Shown in pieces: positions 26,437 to 43,760 of a DNA stretch of 64,000 nt. The stretch is taken from assembly GCF_958979055.1 (NCBI RefSeq), contig NC_084896.1, positions 1,860,001-1,924,000 of the forward strand. The letters run 5' to 3'. Positions within the stretch are counted from its first letter, which is position 1. Each line of letters starts with the position of its first letter. A program made the translations under genes and the position numbers. Below the pieces are notes generated by a model that made no database searches, was not told the origin of the DNA, and was given only the letters and a program-made list of their open reading frames with translations. Origin of the DNA: Alnus glutinosa (lineage: Eukaryota; Streptophyta; Magnoliopsida; Fagales; Betulaceae).

Positions 26437-26817
26437 AAGAAAAAATTACATTTTAGCCCAATAATTACCGCATTTTAGAAGTAGCTCTCCAAACTACTAA
26501 CTCTTGGACTTGACCACTCAAAATACAAAAAAATTTCAAAAAGATCAATTTTACCAAAATATGCCTATAATACTACTGTCATGTTTGGAAACCAGCCTTT
26601 GGGTCCAGCTATGCCCTTGACCAAAATGGGGTGGCCGGCCAACCCATTGGCTAAAATGATAGTTTGGGCCCTTTGGTGGATATTATAGGCATATTCAACA
26701 AAATTGATATTTTTAAAATTTTTTAGTAGTTTGGGGCCAAAGTCTATGGATTAGTAGTTTAGGATCTACTTTCAAAATGGCCGATAATTTTGGGATTAAA
26801 ATATAATTTTTTTTTTA
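26437..26817. mobile_element. foldback MITE of about 380 bp
   Basis: The left arm (AATTACATTTTAGCCCAATA...) pairs with the right arm (...TGGGATTAAAATATAATT) through most of its length. The centre contains CCAAAATGGGGTGGCCGGCC, a motif also found in the centre of the larger foldback at 46916-47552. No coding frame. Termini run into A- and T-rich DNA, so exact ends are uncertain. Confidence 0.65.
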
Positions 26818-27033
26818 AATTATTATAAAGAAAAAGAAAAAAAAGTGGCCGCCAGGTTTTGGTGGACAAACGACAATTGACAATGCAAGGAAACGACGCC
26901 GTTGCAACGTTGTCCATTTACATTTTTTTCCTTCTCGGTGGACTTTCCCGTTGGTTCATCCAACGGAATTTCCAAACTCCTCTCGCTTTATCCACGAAGA
27001 GAGCAAAGCAGTGAAGCATAGACTCAAGTAAAC

Positions 27034-32133
<5,100 letters not shown>

Positions 32134-32227
32134 GAGCAGAGTAGAGGTGCTAGGAGAAAGCCAACTTTGAGCAATGAATCTAATCAACTTGTTTATTCTG
32201 TCGATACAAAATATATGATAATGCATC

Positions 32228-32233
32228 AATAAA
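32228..32233 (+). terminator. polyadenylation signal AATAAA of XK1
   Basis: A canonical hexamer 95 bp downstream of the XK1 stop codon. Confidence 0.55.
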
Positions 32234-33033
32234 ACACAAAAATTGCAAACCTGAAAATTGCTTCTGCCAAATAGCCACCATTTTGCAATATCATGCATGA
32301 ATAGGGGTGAAACCAGAAATTTTGAAGTGGGGAGGGGGGCAAAACTATAGAATAGATTTTTTTGGGGGAAAAATATGATGCATTCAGATTTTCAGGGCTT
32401 ATGTGGCAGCCCACATAGCAATCCTAAAGCCCAAGTCGGCATAGAATAATGAGTATAATCTCCGTATATTATTTCCGTAAGTGTTTTAGCTAATAAGGAA
32501 TGTATTTTTCATTAGTTTATTTTTTTCTTAGTTATTTTCCTGCATGATGTAATGACAGCTAGACCTAATAGTTATGTTTTAACTTATGACCTAGTCGTCT
32601 TCTATATAAGTATAACCCTAATTAATAAAATACCATGCTGACTATTATGAAAATCTAGAATCTTTGTTGGTATCTTGGAGGTTACAACTCCCTTGAAGTA
32701 GCCATCGGAGATCATGGCTCTCTCGAAGTAGTCCATATTCCTTTTTCTTTGTTGTTCTTATTATTTGAATTTATCAAAATAATTATTTTTTTTTGGGGGG
32801 GTCCATCTTATAAAAAATATTAGATGTTAAGAGAACTTTTAAAATTTTAGTGGGATTTTGCATTAATCTGGGTCCGCCCCGATTGGAGGAAACTTGAGTT
32901 GATTCAGGTTGTAAAACATTTTGAATTGTTGTGATCAATCTCATTCTGTAACCAGCATGTGTTATTATGAACTTGCTAGGGAAAAAAAAAAAAAAAACCC
33001 TTAATACTGAAAACAGAGATTTTCTACAAGATG

Positions 33034-33064
<31 letters not shown>

Positions 33065-33353
33065 TTTAAAAAAAGAAGAAAACAATTCTTTAAAGGTATT
33101 CTTATATTTGTTTATTTTGCTAAAAGAAAACCTAATTAGTCTATTGCAAAAGACAAAAGTTCACCTCATCTTTCAAATTTTGTACATCAAGTAATCCCAT
33201 GGTGGAGGGTAGGGGTTCCGGGAGTTCAAAAAACAAATTTAATTATTATTTTCGGCTTATCGGGACAGAGGTAGGCAAAAGTACTTGATAATATGTAATG
33301 ATTAGATCTTCATGATGAACAAAATCAGGCTAACACAAGGGCGAAAGATAAGA

Positions 33354-33670
33354 GGGCGTTGTTTGGCAAAGCTTAGTACAGGCTAGATTAGTGCTCTTGT
33401 ACTGTTTTTATATATTTTTTTTCTCACTTTGATTCACATTCTTTAATAACTATTAATGTTAAATTTTTATTTTTTATTTTTTATATCACATCAATAATTT
33501 TTTTACTATTTAAATTCAAATAAAAAATTCACTACAATACAAATTTATTTTTTTTTATAATTTTTTATAAAAGTATTTTTTTTACTTTATATCATATTTA
33601 TCACTTTTTATAATTTTAAAATTAATATCCCACAACTCTGTAAAAACATGTCAATTATCAAACCAAGGCT
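33354..33670. mobile_element. hAT-like MITE, same family as 42161-42472
   Basis: The left end GGGCGTTGTTTGGCAAAGCT and the right end ...ATCAAACCAAGGCT are diverged inverted repeats. The interior shares TTCACTACAATACAAATTT and TTTTATATCACATyAATAAT with the element at 42161. No clear target duplication. Confidence 0.55.
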
Positions 33671-34851
33671 AAGAACGAGATCCAACAATTTTTTTAAAAT
33701 TGCAATTTTTTAAATGATGTGAATTTAGGTCGTCTTATACCTTAAACGACATAAAAAATAATATATATTAAAAATATGACATATTAATATTTTTATTATA
33801 TTCTTATATTTTATGTGTATACAAATTTTAAATAACAAATGAAATTTTAATTTAGTTAAAAAGAAAAATCTTTTAAAATAATAAATATTTTTTTTTATCA
33901 TTTCAATAATATTTCATATCTTTAATACATTGTACTTTTCATATATATGCTTTATGTTATACGTATGAAACAGTCTAAATTAAATAGAACGAAACGGTCT
34001 AAATTCACGCAATTTGAAAATATCGAGAATGCAATGATGTACGATGACCACCATATATGGAGCTGAGAGTTCTGACAAGTTGGAAACCCAGTACCAAGAA
34101 AAGCCAAACAACTTCTTGTCTCATAAATGAGAGAGGAAACATTCGGCCGACTCTTTTGCCTTGAGACTCCCTGCGATCTTTCACAGACACGCACCACAGA
34201 ATCTCAACATTAAATACCTCTACATCAACGTAATCTTTTTCACATGTACCTCAATGCATTTCCCACATACGTAATCATTACTTACCGAAGAAAAAATCCA
34301 TCTCGATCTTTTTTATCGATTAAATAATTTTAAAATTCGATTTTTTTTTTTATCGATAAAATACTAATTTTCAATAATATATTTTATTTAAATTACATTA
34401 TGAATTGTTATTATTTTTCTTTATTTGGATGTCTTCATAAGCAAAAGAGAAAGGTATAATAAAGTTCGCCTTTATGAGATGATTAATGCTGTTTTTATCG
34501 GTAAATAAAAGATTATTGTTTTTAGAAGATTTGGCCAAATCCATTTTTGGCGGTTTTTATTTCTTAAGGGGCATTTTAATATTACTTTTTTAGACATTAA
34601 ATTTTAAATAATGCAATTAATGTTTGACAAAATTATAATTTAACATTTTAAAAAAAATGTCAATTGTTTGCGATTTGATTTTTATTTTTTAAATTACGAT
34701 TTTTTTAAAATATAATTCTCAAAATATTTAATTTGTTTACAATTTAATTTAAATTCCCACTTTCATCTACTAAATCTAAATCTCACACCAGTCTAGAACA
34801 CGTACGGTGGACATGGCTTCCACATGTAACCTGCAGTACTCCCTTCTCTTT

Positions 34852-34858
34852 TATATAT
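34852..34858 (+). promoter_or_regulatory. candidate TATA box for the Mei2-like gene
   Basis: TATATAT lies about 78 bp before ATG 34930, a usual spacing for transcription start plus a short leader. This is why 34930 is preferred over the in-frame ATG at 34813, which lies upstream of this box. Confidence 0.4.
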
Positions 34859-34929
34859 GTATGTGTGTTTATGAATATTCTCTATATCTCTCAAAGCATT
34901 TCAAGCGGGTGTACAAGCTTGAAGCTCGC

Positions 34930-36501
34930 ATGGCCATGGTGGTTACTCAAAAGGGTTTGAACCCATACGCACCTGTGTTCATCCCTATGCTGACAACCTC
35001 TTCTCCCGATCATCACTCCTATTCCTATCCGCCAACTCCACAAACATTCTTCTGCTACTACACTCCTTATCTTCGAACCTTCTACACTAACTTCTGCTTC
35101 CCAACTACCCATCCCTCTCTCTTCCTTGCACCGCCACAGAAAGACCTAGTGTCAGTTATTGAACCGACAATCTCTTTTGTCGCTGAGCCTACGGAGCAAG
35201 CTCATGCCGCGCCTGCGAACTACCCCGAGGTGGAGAAAAAAGTGGTGGCTAAAAGAACGAGTCCGAAGAGGTATAGGAATCTGTCCTACGGCGGGCGAGG
35301 TGGTACTTGGTGGGAAAAGTGCGGTGAGGGTGAGAATTTTTGTCGTAAAAGTGTGGAGAGTTTGAAAAAGTTTGCTTCAAAGGTTGAGCCTTTGAACAAG
35401 TTTGCGCGAGGCCGTTTTCGTGCCGAGGCTAAGAAGAAAAACTATTCTTCTGTGCTACCTGTGGAGTATGGTGTAAGAAAGACGACTATTATGATCAGAA
35501 ATATACCAAGCAAATACACGTATATATGCCCTCGATTCTCTCTCTCTCTCTCTCTTTCTAAGCTTGATTCTAGTCTTCTTCATGTGGGTGCATTTTGGTT
35601 TTGTGAAAACCCTGCTGTAAAGATCTGGGCTTGGCATTTTCTGAGACCTTGTTCTTTTTTTCTCCCTCTTTTCCAATATAGTTTGGTTTATCAACTAAGA
35701 GATGTGGATCGGTGAACCACTAGTTGGATGAACATGTCCGTTTTCTTTTTCTTTATTAAAGTGTAATTCTTTACTACTCTTTTTCGACTGGATTTTTCTT
35801 CTTTTAAAAAAAAAAAAAAAATTTATTGTTTCTCTTACTTGTTGCGTCTGGGTTTCCTCAGCCGTAACATGTTGGTGGAGTTCCTGGACGAACATTGCAT
35901 GTTGGAGAATAAAAGGGTGAAGGATGACAACTCGGAAGAACACAACTTTGTCTCTGCGTTTGATTTCGTCTATTTGCCTATAGACTTCCGGTATGCTTAC
36001 ATGACTTCATTTATTTGGCTATTTTCCGTTTCCAAGGTCATACTTTTTACTCTTTAAGTTTTAATGCAGCACTGGCTGTAACAAAGGCTACGCATTCGTT
36101 AACTTCACCGACCCACGGGCAGTGTGGAAGTTTTACCTCGCCGCTGACAGGCAGACATGGGGACTTTTCCATTCCAACAAGATACGGGAGATAGCCTATG
36201 CTAGACTCCAGGTGTAGACCTAATTATTACCAGATAGAGTAGTACTGCTTGTAGACTCCATGCCGCATGATTATATCTACGATCGAGTTCTGATGAAAAT
36301 TTGATTTGATCACAACTGTTTTGGCAGGGCGAGGAATTGTTAAGGCACTTCGAGAGCATGGGGTTTCCGTGTGAATCGAATCAAGTTTTACCCGTCTGCT
36401 TTAGCCCGCCCCGTGATGGTTCGAGGGAGTTGGTGAAGGAAAGGATTGTAGGAAGATGTACCGGCAGCATCAAGCCGCGGGCTCTCGCCATCCAAATCTA
36501 G
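34930..36501 (+). CDS. Mei2-type RNA-binding protein, single C-terminal RRM (MCT1/TEL-like), about 344 aa
   Basis: Exons 34930-35519, 35862-35990, 36070-36211, 36328-36501, all in frame with GT-AG junctions. The second half is a Mei2 C-terminal RRM (RRM3): RNP2-like TTIMIRNIPSKYT ending exon 1, then NMLVEFLDEHC, then RNP1 KGYAFVNF at about 245-252, followed by the family-specific extension with ELLRHFESMGFPC. Full Mei2-like proteins have three RRMs; this short form fits the Arabidopsis MCT1/MCT2 group or a shortened terminal-ear-like protein. Residues 10-19, LNPYAPVFIP, fit the PAM2 pattern (L-N-P-x-A-x-x-F-x-P) that binds the MLLE domain of poly(A)-binding protein. The middle (about 90-180) is basic with RYRNLSYGGRGG. 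An in-frame ATG at 34813 would add 39 mostly hydrophobic residues and is judged less likely. Exon 1 ends next to a CT-rich stretch in its intron. Confidence 0.85.
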
Positions 36502-38337
36502 CTGTGTTGGATTTGGTGGCTCTGATGATGTGACAAGAATCGATCTTGTCTTTGCTACCAGCTCATCATCATACTTGGTAGTAGTTTGTTTTATAGTTTG
36601 AACTCAAAAATAGTTTGGTTCCTGTAACTTCTGGTTAGCGTGTAGCTTAGTAGTGGTTCGCTTAGGGTTACTGACTGTATGTGAAAGCTGGCACAGAAGA
36701 TGGGGTGGAGCTTGGCACCTGGGCCCGATGGACCTTGAAAGGACAGGTGGTGTGGTCCACCCTCTAGATGGATGGTTGTGATTTAGTGGATATGTTGAAG
36801 ATTTACTAAGATGATGTAATGCTGCGGCCTGTGCGATGAAATCTATAACTATATGGCAGTGTTTTTTTGAATATTGTTGCGTCTTTTTTCTCTGTTCTGG
36901 TTCTGTTCTCTCTCACTCTAAAATCTGTGTTTTTACTTCATTTATCGAGAAAATAGCAGCATGTTCTTAGCACCGTTATCAGTGATGATAACTCTGGATG
37001 AGGGTTTGTTACCCACTTTAAGACTCAACATGGGATATAATTTTCCTCTTTGAGCATCTAAAAATAGGAAAGTTCTCTTTTTAGTAAATAAGCAAAGTAA
37101 TAAATGTTTGTATGTAACATTTTTTTTTAAAGTAATTATATTTAGCACTTAAGTTTTCACTCCGTTTTAAGTCTATACATTCTTAAGATAAAAATAGGTC
37201 TCTTGGTTTTTTTTTTTTTTTTTTTAATGTGTTTTCTTGTCAAATTAACGGGTTTGTCATTTATTCTCATTTAAGACTTGCATCTATTAATTGTGATTTT
37301 AAACTAAATTAATTTTTGAATATAAATAATTTTGAAACTGCGTTTTAAAAATTATGATTTGAAAACATTCATTAATTGTGATTTTAAATTAAATTTCAAA
37401 ATATTAATTGTTTTGAAATTAAATTTTTTAAAATTGTGATTTGAAAATACAAAAAATTTATTTTTTTATATTTCAAGTAAGAGGATATTTTGAATTTTTT
37501 TTAAAAACGTAAAATTTTAAAATTTACTTTGTGATTTAAAAAATTAAACTACAATTTTATCAAATGTTTAACTTTATTTTTAAATATAAATTTTTAAATC
37601 ACATATTATAAAATTATTATTTTAAACTGCATTTTATTAAATTTGCAAAGTCAAACGGACTAAGAAACATGTTAGCTTGTCTCATTTGAGTTATAGGTTT
37701 TAGGTTTTTTAACTTTTCTCTAAAAAAAAAAAAAAAAAGAGCTAACAATAAAATTCTTTCACCTTGTCTTAATTAATGATCTTAATTGTATTTAAAAAAA
37801 AAAAACACAAAACAAAATACCTTGTTTCCATTAATGAACTTACTGTATTATTTATTTATTACTTTTTAAAACCAAATCAAAATACCTTGTCTTCATTAAT
37901 GAACTACTGTAGTTAAAGTGAAAGTAGTGCTCTCTGCCAGAACATGTAATCCCCTGAAACCCGGGAATGGTCACACAGACTAATCACAAGTGAAATAGGA
38001 AGAGTACTGGGATTATATTTTACTCTATTTTTAGTCAATCATATACAATGTTGGAGACCCGAATATAATAAGAGCAAAAAGGAAGATGAGAGCAAGAAGA
38101 AAATGAATATAATAGGCACACCTCCCTCCTTCATTGCTTGTTCCACCCTTATTCCTCATATATATATATTCTGGCAGCAGGATGGAGATTGGCCTCTTCA
38201 CTCTTTGGATAAAATGATAGTGAGAGACGGGGGTTGAAGACGATGCACAAAATACATCTATAATATTTTTCTGTTCTCAAGGCAAAGTTTTTAACAAACA
38301 AACTAAAACACTTCACTTTACAAATATATACGTTAGT

Positions 38338-40150
38338 TTTTTTTTTTTAGACATGCTATACATTATTTTCTGTCCTTTTTTCATCATTTTGATTTTCAAA
38401 ATTACCATTTGATAATTTAGAGTTCAAGTGTAGGGATCACATGAGCCTTACGTCTCCAATAATAATCTGGGTTCATGTGTGGGATCACATGAGCCTTTAA
38501 TTTAATACTAATTTTAAAAAAATAGAAGGATGAGAGATAAAAAAAAGAAAAAAAAAAAAGAGGAAATGAATTAATTTTTTAGGGTCTTTATTGCTCCATG
38601 TTACTTTGTACAGGCGGGTTAAGGTTGCATAGTAGAGACCGTAGGTAGACTTGAATGGAATTATGGAAGTGTGTTGGAACAAGTGGCTCATATTCTATTG
38701 AGCATAAAGAGTAATACGAGAATACCAGTATAGTGGCCAGTTGGCGGTAAAAAGTATTTTGGAGTTTTTCTATATGTCTGTACAGTAGCTAGGGTTTTGT
38801 TATAAATATGTTATAATGTAACCTTAAATCATTATTGAATATAGATGCTCTTTTGTAGACGTCGGAACATTTCAGAACCATATAAATCCGTGTCTTATAT
38901 TTTTTTTTGCTCTCTTTTCTATTCTATATCATTCATCATTGTTGTGCACGGTAACAATAAAGTGGAGCTGAGGTTATTATTATACTCAATAATACTACAA
39001 GTTACTCTTGTATCCCTCTCGTGTATCTTTAAGAATTGTATATATAGCTTTTAAAATTACTATTAAACTTATAATTAATAATTATTAAATTTTGACAAAG
39101 TAATAATTTTAAAAACCAAATAATGCTTGAAATGATACGGTAAAAATACAAGAATTACTTATAAAATTACTGGGGATTCGTTGTTTCATGTGCTGCAGAT
39201 TATGTTTCATTCCTATTTTTCGCAACAAGACCTTTTCGACGTTTTCGTATTCTACTTTTTCTCTCTATTTTTGCTTTTTTATCTCTTAATAATTTTCTGT
39301 TCTCCCTGTATAAAGGTCTGCAGTCTGAAAATATTCCATTTTCTTTTTATTCTTTCTTTTTTTTTTTTTAAAAAAAAAAAAAAAAATCTAAAAAGATTGG
39401 AGGATGGTTCGTATTGTCTACTGTAAAAAGTTCCTTCTTTTCTTAGCTTTCAAAAGGCAAGTTGTCCGAAAAAGTTGTACCAGGTGAAGGAGCATACCGA
39501 CTACTGAGAATGAAAATCGACTTCCGATATCTTTCTGATTTCAAGCATTTATTCTCTACAATTATTTGACAGGTAATTATGATAGAGTATTTATAAGATT
39601 TACCTGATCAAATAAATAATTAGATAGTCTAATTTTTATTTGGTTAACTGAATTTTATAAATGGTTTCTCATAATTATCTGTCAAAATTCTCTCAAATTC
39701 GGACAAATAATTAATGTAGAGGATCCTAATCCATAAACAGATTGAATCAGTATTCTCTTAAATTATTTATTCAAATTTGAAAAAATTCGAGTAGGTGATT
39801 GTGAGAAACAAGACAACTTATAAGACCCTCTGACCAAATAAAAATTAGGCTGCCCAACTACTTATGCAGTGATTACAAGAGTCTCATAAGTTATATTTTA
39901 TAATTACTTGTATGAATTCGCTTAAATTCAAATAAATAGTTTGAAAAAAATCATAATCCAAACAAAATAGCCAATAACTTAACGAAGAAGTTTGAGGGAA
40001 AGAATTTCGCTAGCTAGCTTGACCGACATGAATGCGAAGCTCATGAGTGTTTCAGTCCATAATTTGGCCTGCCAGGGTTTTACTTTTTCTTTAGTCAATT
40101 AGTAGTGTCATCTTCATATGTTTTTGTTCTTTTGTTAATTATCGTATCTT
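38338..40150. repeat. segmental tandem duplication, copy A
   Basis: Blocks recur in the same order in copy B (40280-41245): AGACATGCTATACrTTATTTTCT, GGATCACATGAGCCTT, TTCCATGTTACTTTGTACAG or its variant, CTATTTTTCGCAACAAG, and CCATAATTTGGCCTG followed by GGGTTTTACTTTTTCTTTAG. Copy A is longer because of extra DNA between blocks. No gene is included. Confidence 0.75.
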
Positions 40151-40279
40151 CATACGTGGAGCGTTTTTAGAAAGAAAAGTAAGAAATAATTTTGTTTGTT
40201 AAATTTAAAAAAAATAGTTAGGTGTTTGCTGCTAGAGCTTTTACAAAATATTATATATATAGACACACACACGCTAGTT

Positions 40280-41245
40280 TTTTATTTTTTATTTTTTTAG
40301 ACATGCTATACGTTATTTTCTATTCTTTTTTCATTCTCCTATTTTTTAAAATTATGATTTCATCGAATATTTAGGGTTCAAGTGTGAGATTACATGAGCC
40401 TTACGGATCCAATAATGATTTGGGTTTTTGTGTGGGATTGGGAATGGGATCACATGAGCCTTAGATCCAATAATAATTTTTAAAAACAGAAGGATGAGAG
40501 AAAAAAATAAGAGGAAATAAATTATTTTTCTAGGGTCTTAATTGTTCCATGTTACTTTGTACAGAATAAAGATTACAGGTAGACTAGAATGGAAGTGAAA
40601 TTAAGGTTATTATTGTATTAAATAATGTTACAAGTTTTTTTTTTTTTGTGTTTTTATTTTAATGATATAACTTTTAAAATTATTATTGAAATTATGATCT
40701 ATAACAAATTTTTTTTTAATTAAGTGATGATTTTAAAAAACCCACATCATTCTCGGAGGAATACAATAAAAACAAAAAAATCGACTTCTAAAATTATACA
40801 GGTTTGTTGCTTGATGTGCTGCACAGTGCAGATCATGTTTCATTTCCTATTTTTCGCAACAAGCCAACAAGAGTCAAGACCTTTTCGTATTCTCCTTTCT
40901 CTCTCTCTCTCTATCTTTGCTTTTATTCTTGAAATGACCTCTCGGCTCACCCAAATCTGTAGAAGCCAGAACCTGTTACTTTGAATATTTTGCATTGATG
41001 TATTGGTTGTAAAACTTGTAAGCTACTTCAATTTGACCACTTTCATGACAAATAACTTCAATGCTTATTGAAGTAAAGGACCTGAGTAGTCGATATTACA
41101 CACATCATCAATAGGCTACGTCTAGATACTAGATGTTTAGAGTTTCGGTCCATAATTTGGCCTGACTGGGTTTTACTTTTTCTTTAGTCAATTAATTAGT
41201 AGTGTCATCTTCACATGCTTTTGTTCTTTTGTTAATGATCATCTT
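40280..41245. repeat. segmental tandem duplication, copy B
   Basis: Partner of copy A, directly adjacent. It ends five bases before the LTR element at 41251, which probably inserted into or beside it. Confidence 0.75.
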
Positions 41246-41250
41246 TATCT

Positions 41251-43366
41251 TGAAAGAAAAGATTAACCTATAGGAAAATAAAGGTAACAATGGAAATTTT
41301 TACATGGTTTGGTTTATGATTTATGTTCACAGAATAAAGTTTAAAAAGGCTATATTATGCGTTTATTCGTTGATGTTTTCACAATACAATAGACTCTTAT
41401 TTATAAGAGAATTTTGGTAGATAAGTATGGTAATCAATCAATGTGATTTGATTACCATCAAATCTGATTACAAACAAATCAATTAAATCAGTTAGATTTG
41501 ATTGATTATTATTACAATAAATTGCTTAAATCAAATCTCCTAATATATAGAGAGTATATTCTCTAACATCCTCCTCAAACTCAAGGTGCAAGGAATCTGA
41601 AAGTTTGAGTTTGCAATAACGACGGCCGATGGCGATGAGTGGAGGTGATCGGCAACGGTGATTAGAGATGTGCCTTAAACTTCAATATGCTAATTATGAG
41701 CCCAAATCAAAGCCAACTATGAATTAAAATTAGCATTAGTTTGAAACAATACCATAAATGCCAAAATAATATGGGTCAAATATGGGCCAAAATAAAAGCC
41801 AACTATAAGCCGAAAAGAAAGCCAACTATGCGCTGAAATGAACATAAATTTTTAAACGATACCGCAAAGGCCAAAAGATGGGTCTGGGTCAACAATTGGA
41901 CCAACAATGACCAAAATAATGAGCCAACAAAGGGCCAAAATAATATGGTCAACTTGCCTCTTTTGAATTTTATTTTTTGAATGAACGAGAATTCTTTTTT
42001 CTTTTCTTTTCTCTCTTCTCTTCTCTTTCATATTCTTTGCCTTTTTTTTTTTTTTAATTTATATTTAACTTCTTCATCTTCTCTCTTTTAGAGAGAGAAA
42101 GTACACAATACAGGGAGTCAAAAAGATAAACCAAATGACCGAATATAACCCCAAGACAAGGGGCTTGTTTGATAAGCCATAGAACATTACATAATAGTGG
42201 CTAGTACTATTCACAATTTTTTATTTTATTTTTACACTTTACAATAACAATAACAATCAACATCAAAACATTCTCAATTTTTTTTACTTTTTATATCACA
42301 TTAATAATTTTTTATTACTATTCAAATAAAAAAATTCACTACAATACAAATTTTTTTTTCTTCACTTTTTTATACAAATTCTTTTTATTTTGTATCACAT
42401 CATCACTTTTTACAAATTTCAAAACTAACAACCTACTACTCTCTTCTGTTATGTTCTTTGCCAAACAAGCCCAAGATAACAAAACACACAAAAAAGACTT
42501 GCATAAGTGAATCTGGAGACACAAAGTGGGGAGCTTGCTGTGGGGATGAGGTAGATGGTGGCTTGGACTTGAACAGCTTGATGGAACCAACTGCTGCAGC
42601 GGATGAACATGGTGGATCTTTATGGGCTGCTGGCGGCGTAGATCGCCGTGAGGTGTTGCTGCTGCAGATTGACAATGAGTGAAAGATTTGAGATTCCGTA
42701 AAGCACTGCCATAGATCTTGAGGACAAGAAGAAGGCTTTCCCGGCGCTGTACCCATGGAGTTTTTTTGTTTTTTGTTTTTGGTGATATCAAAATCCAAAT
42801 TGGTAAGAACAGGACCGGTATGGACTGTGAAACACACAAATCATCCAATCAACAGATTTTTTTTTTTTTTTTTCATTGACAAATACAATTTTGCTAGACC
42901 TATGGTGAGGACTGAGCAGATCTGCAAAAAGGTATTGAATATAAAAAACAAGACAATCAAAGAAAAGAAAAGAAAAACTCAAAAGACCATTGAATCAAAT
43001 ATTGGCGTTACCCTATAACTCTAATACCATGAAAGAAAAGATAAATACATAGGAAAATAAAGATAACAATGGAAATAATAAACCGGAGAAAAGAGATTTT
43101 ACGTGGTTCGGTCTATGACTTATGTCCATAGAATAAAGCGCAAAAGGCTACATTATGCTTTTATTCCTTAATGTTTTCACAATATAATAGACTTCAATTT
43201 ATAGGAAGATTTGGATAGATAAGTATGATAATCAATCAATGTGATTTGATTACTATCAAATCTGATTACAAACAAATCAATCAAATCAATCACATTTGAT
43301 TGATTATAATTAAAATAAATTGCTCAAATCAAATTCCCTAATATATGGAGAGTATATTCTCTAGCA
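41251..43366 (-). mobile_element. non-autonomous LTR retrotransposon, coding-empty, about 2.1 kb
   Basis: Direct repeats of 318 bp (41251-41568) and 337 bp (43030-43366) both begin, on the minus strand, TGyTAGAGAATATACTCTC and end TCTTTCA, giving proper TG...CA ends. On the minus strand the right LTR is 5' and is followed by TGGTATTAGAGT (43029-43018), 10/12 to the initiator-Met primer site. Before the 3' LTR is GAGTTTGAGGAGGA, a polypurine tract. Flanks TATCT and TATCC (41246-41250, 43367-43371) match at 4 of 5. The 1.46-kb interior shows no gag or pol; its longest frames (about 130-170 codons on the minus strand at 42339-42848) resemble no retroelement protein. It must have moved in trans. 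Confidence 0.85.
42161..42472. mobile_element. hAT-like MITE nested in the LTR element
   Basis: The ends GGGCTTGTTTG and CAAACAAGCCC are perfect 11-bp inverted repeats. The flanking 8-mers AAGACAAG and AAGATAAC match at 6 of 8, as expected for an aged hAT target duplication. It is related to the copy at 33354-33670. Confidence 0.75.
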
Positions 43367-43454
43367 TATCCGAGGCTACTCACGCCTAGCATCTTCTTCT
43401 TGAATTAGAATGGTTGGAGGATGACTATGTGGGGACAAGATCTATTAGTTGCAT

Positions 43455-43760
43455 GCATAAATATTAGAGCTCTCAACTTTTTACACGACATGCTAATTTG
43501 ATGCGAAATGAATATGTTAAGATTTAAGAGTTTAACTCGTTTAATTAAATGAGTTGGGTTAGGGTTGACTTATATAGTCTTATACCCATATATGCATTGA
43601 CATGACTTGAACATGACATGCGACATTTAAAGTTGAGAATTTTTGACTTGACTCGCGAACTTGAACCTAACTTAAAATTAGCCGATTAGGTATGGGTTTG
43701 ACATGTTTAATTAAATTGATCGAGTTAGACCAAACACCTTATGTCACCTTTTGACGCGTC
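43455..43760. repeat. dispersed repeat relic
   Basis: This shares TTGACTTATATAGTCTTATA, GTTTAATTAAAT and GACATGACTyGAACATG-like phrases with 24010-24365. No termini visible. Confidence 0.35.

Larger units (their letters stand above)
15629..27033. other. 11.4-kb gene-free region between two divergently transcribed genes (kinesin - and XK1 +)
   Basis: The first about 450 bp is the kinesin leader and promoter; the last few hundred bases are the XK1 promoter. In between I see no conserved coding frame. Contents: an AT-rich foldback at about 18060-18285; (AT)n tracts at 18380-18431 and 19927-20001; a short tandem of ATGGACCATGG units at about 19052-19076; a GC-richer patch with several ACGT cores at about 19540-19720; a TRIM element at 20175-20497; a second TRIM at 25308-25592; diverged repeats at about 20650-20935 and 24010-24365; and a foldback element at 26437-26817. 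A CT-flanked, TATAAAAG-bearing (minus strand) stretch near 17700-17970 could be an old LTR, but its ends are not visible. Confidence 0.6.
32134..34929. other. intergenic: XK1 3' UTR, AT-rich DNA, one MITE, promoter of the Mei2-like gene
   Basis: No coding frame of note. It holds a (TA)n tract at about 33040-33063, an hAT-like MITE at 33354-33670 and long AT-rich runs. The last few hundred bases serve as promoter of the downstream gene. Confidence 0.6.

Noticed and set aside
34813..34929. N-terminal extension of the Mei2-like protein from an in-frame ATG
   Set aside because: It would put a run of hydrophobic residues before the PAM2-like motif and lies upstream of the likely TATA box at 34852. 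Kept only as an alternative start.
42436..42837. Possible gag protein of the LTR element
   Set aside because: No zinc knuckle, protease or polymerase motif. Reported as an unexplained frame instead.
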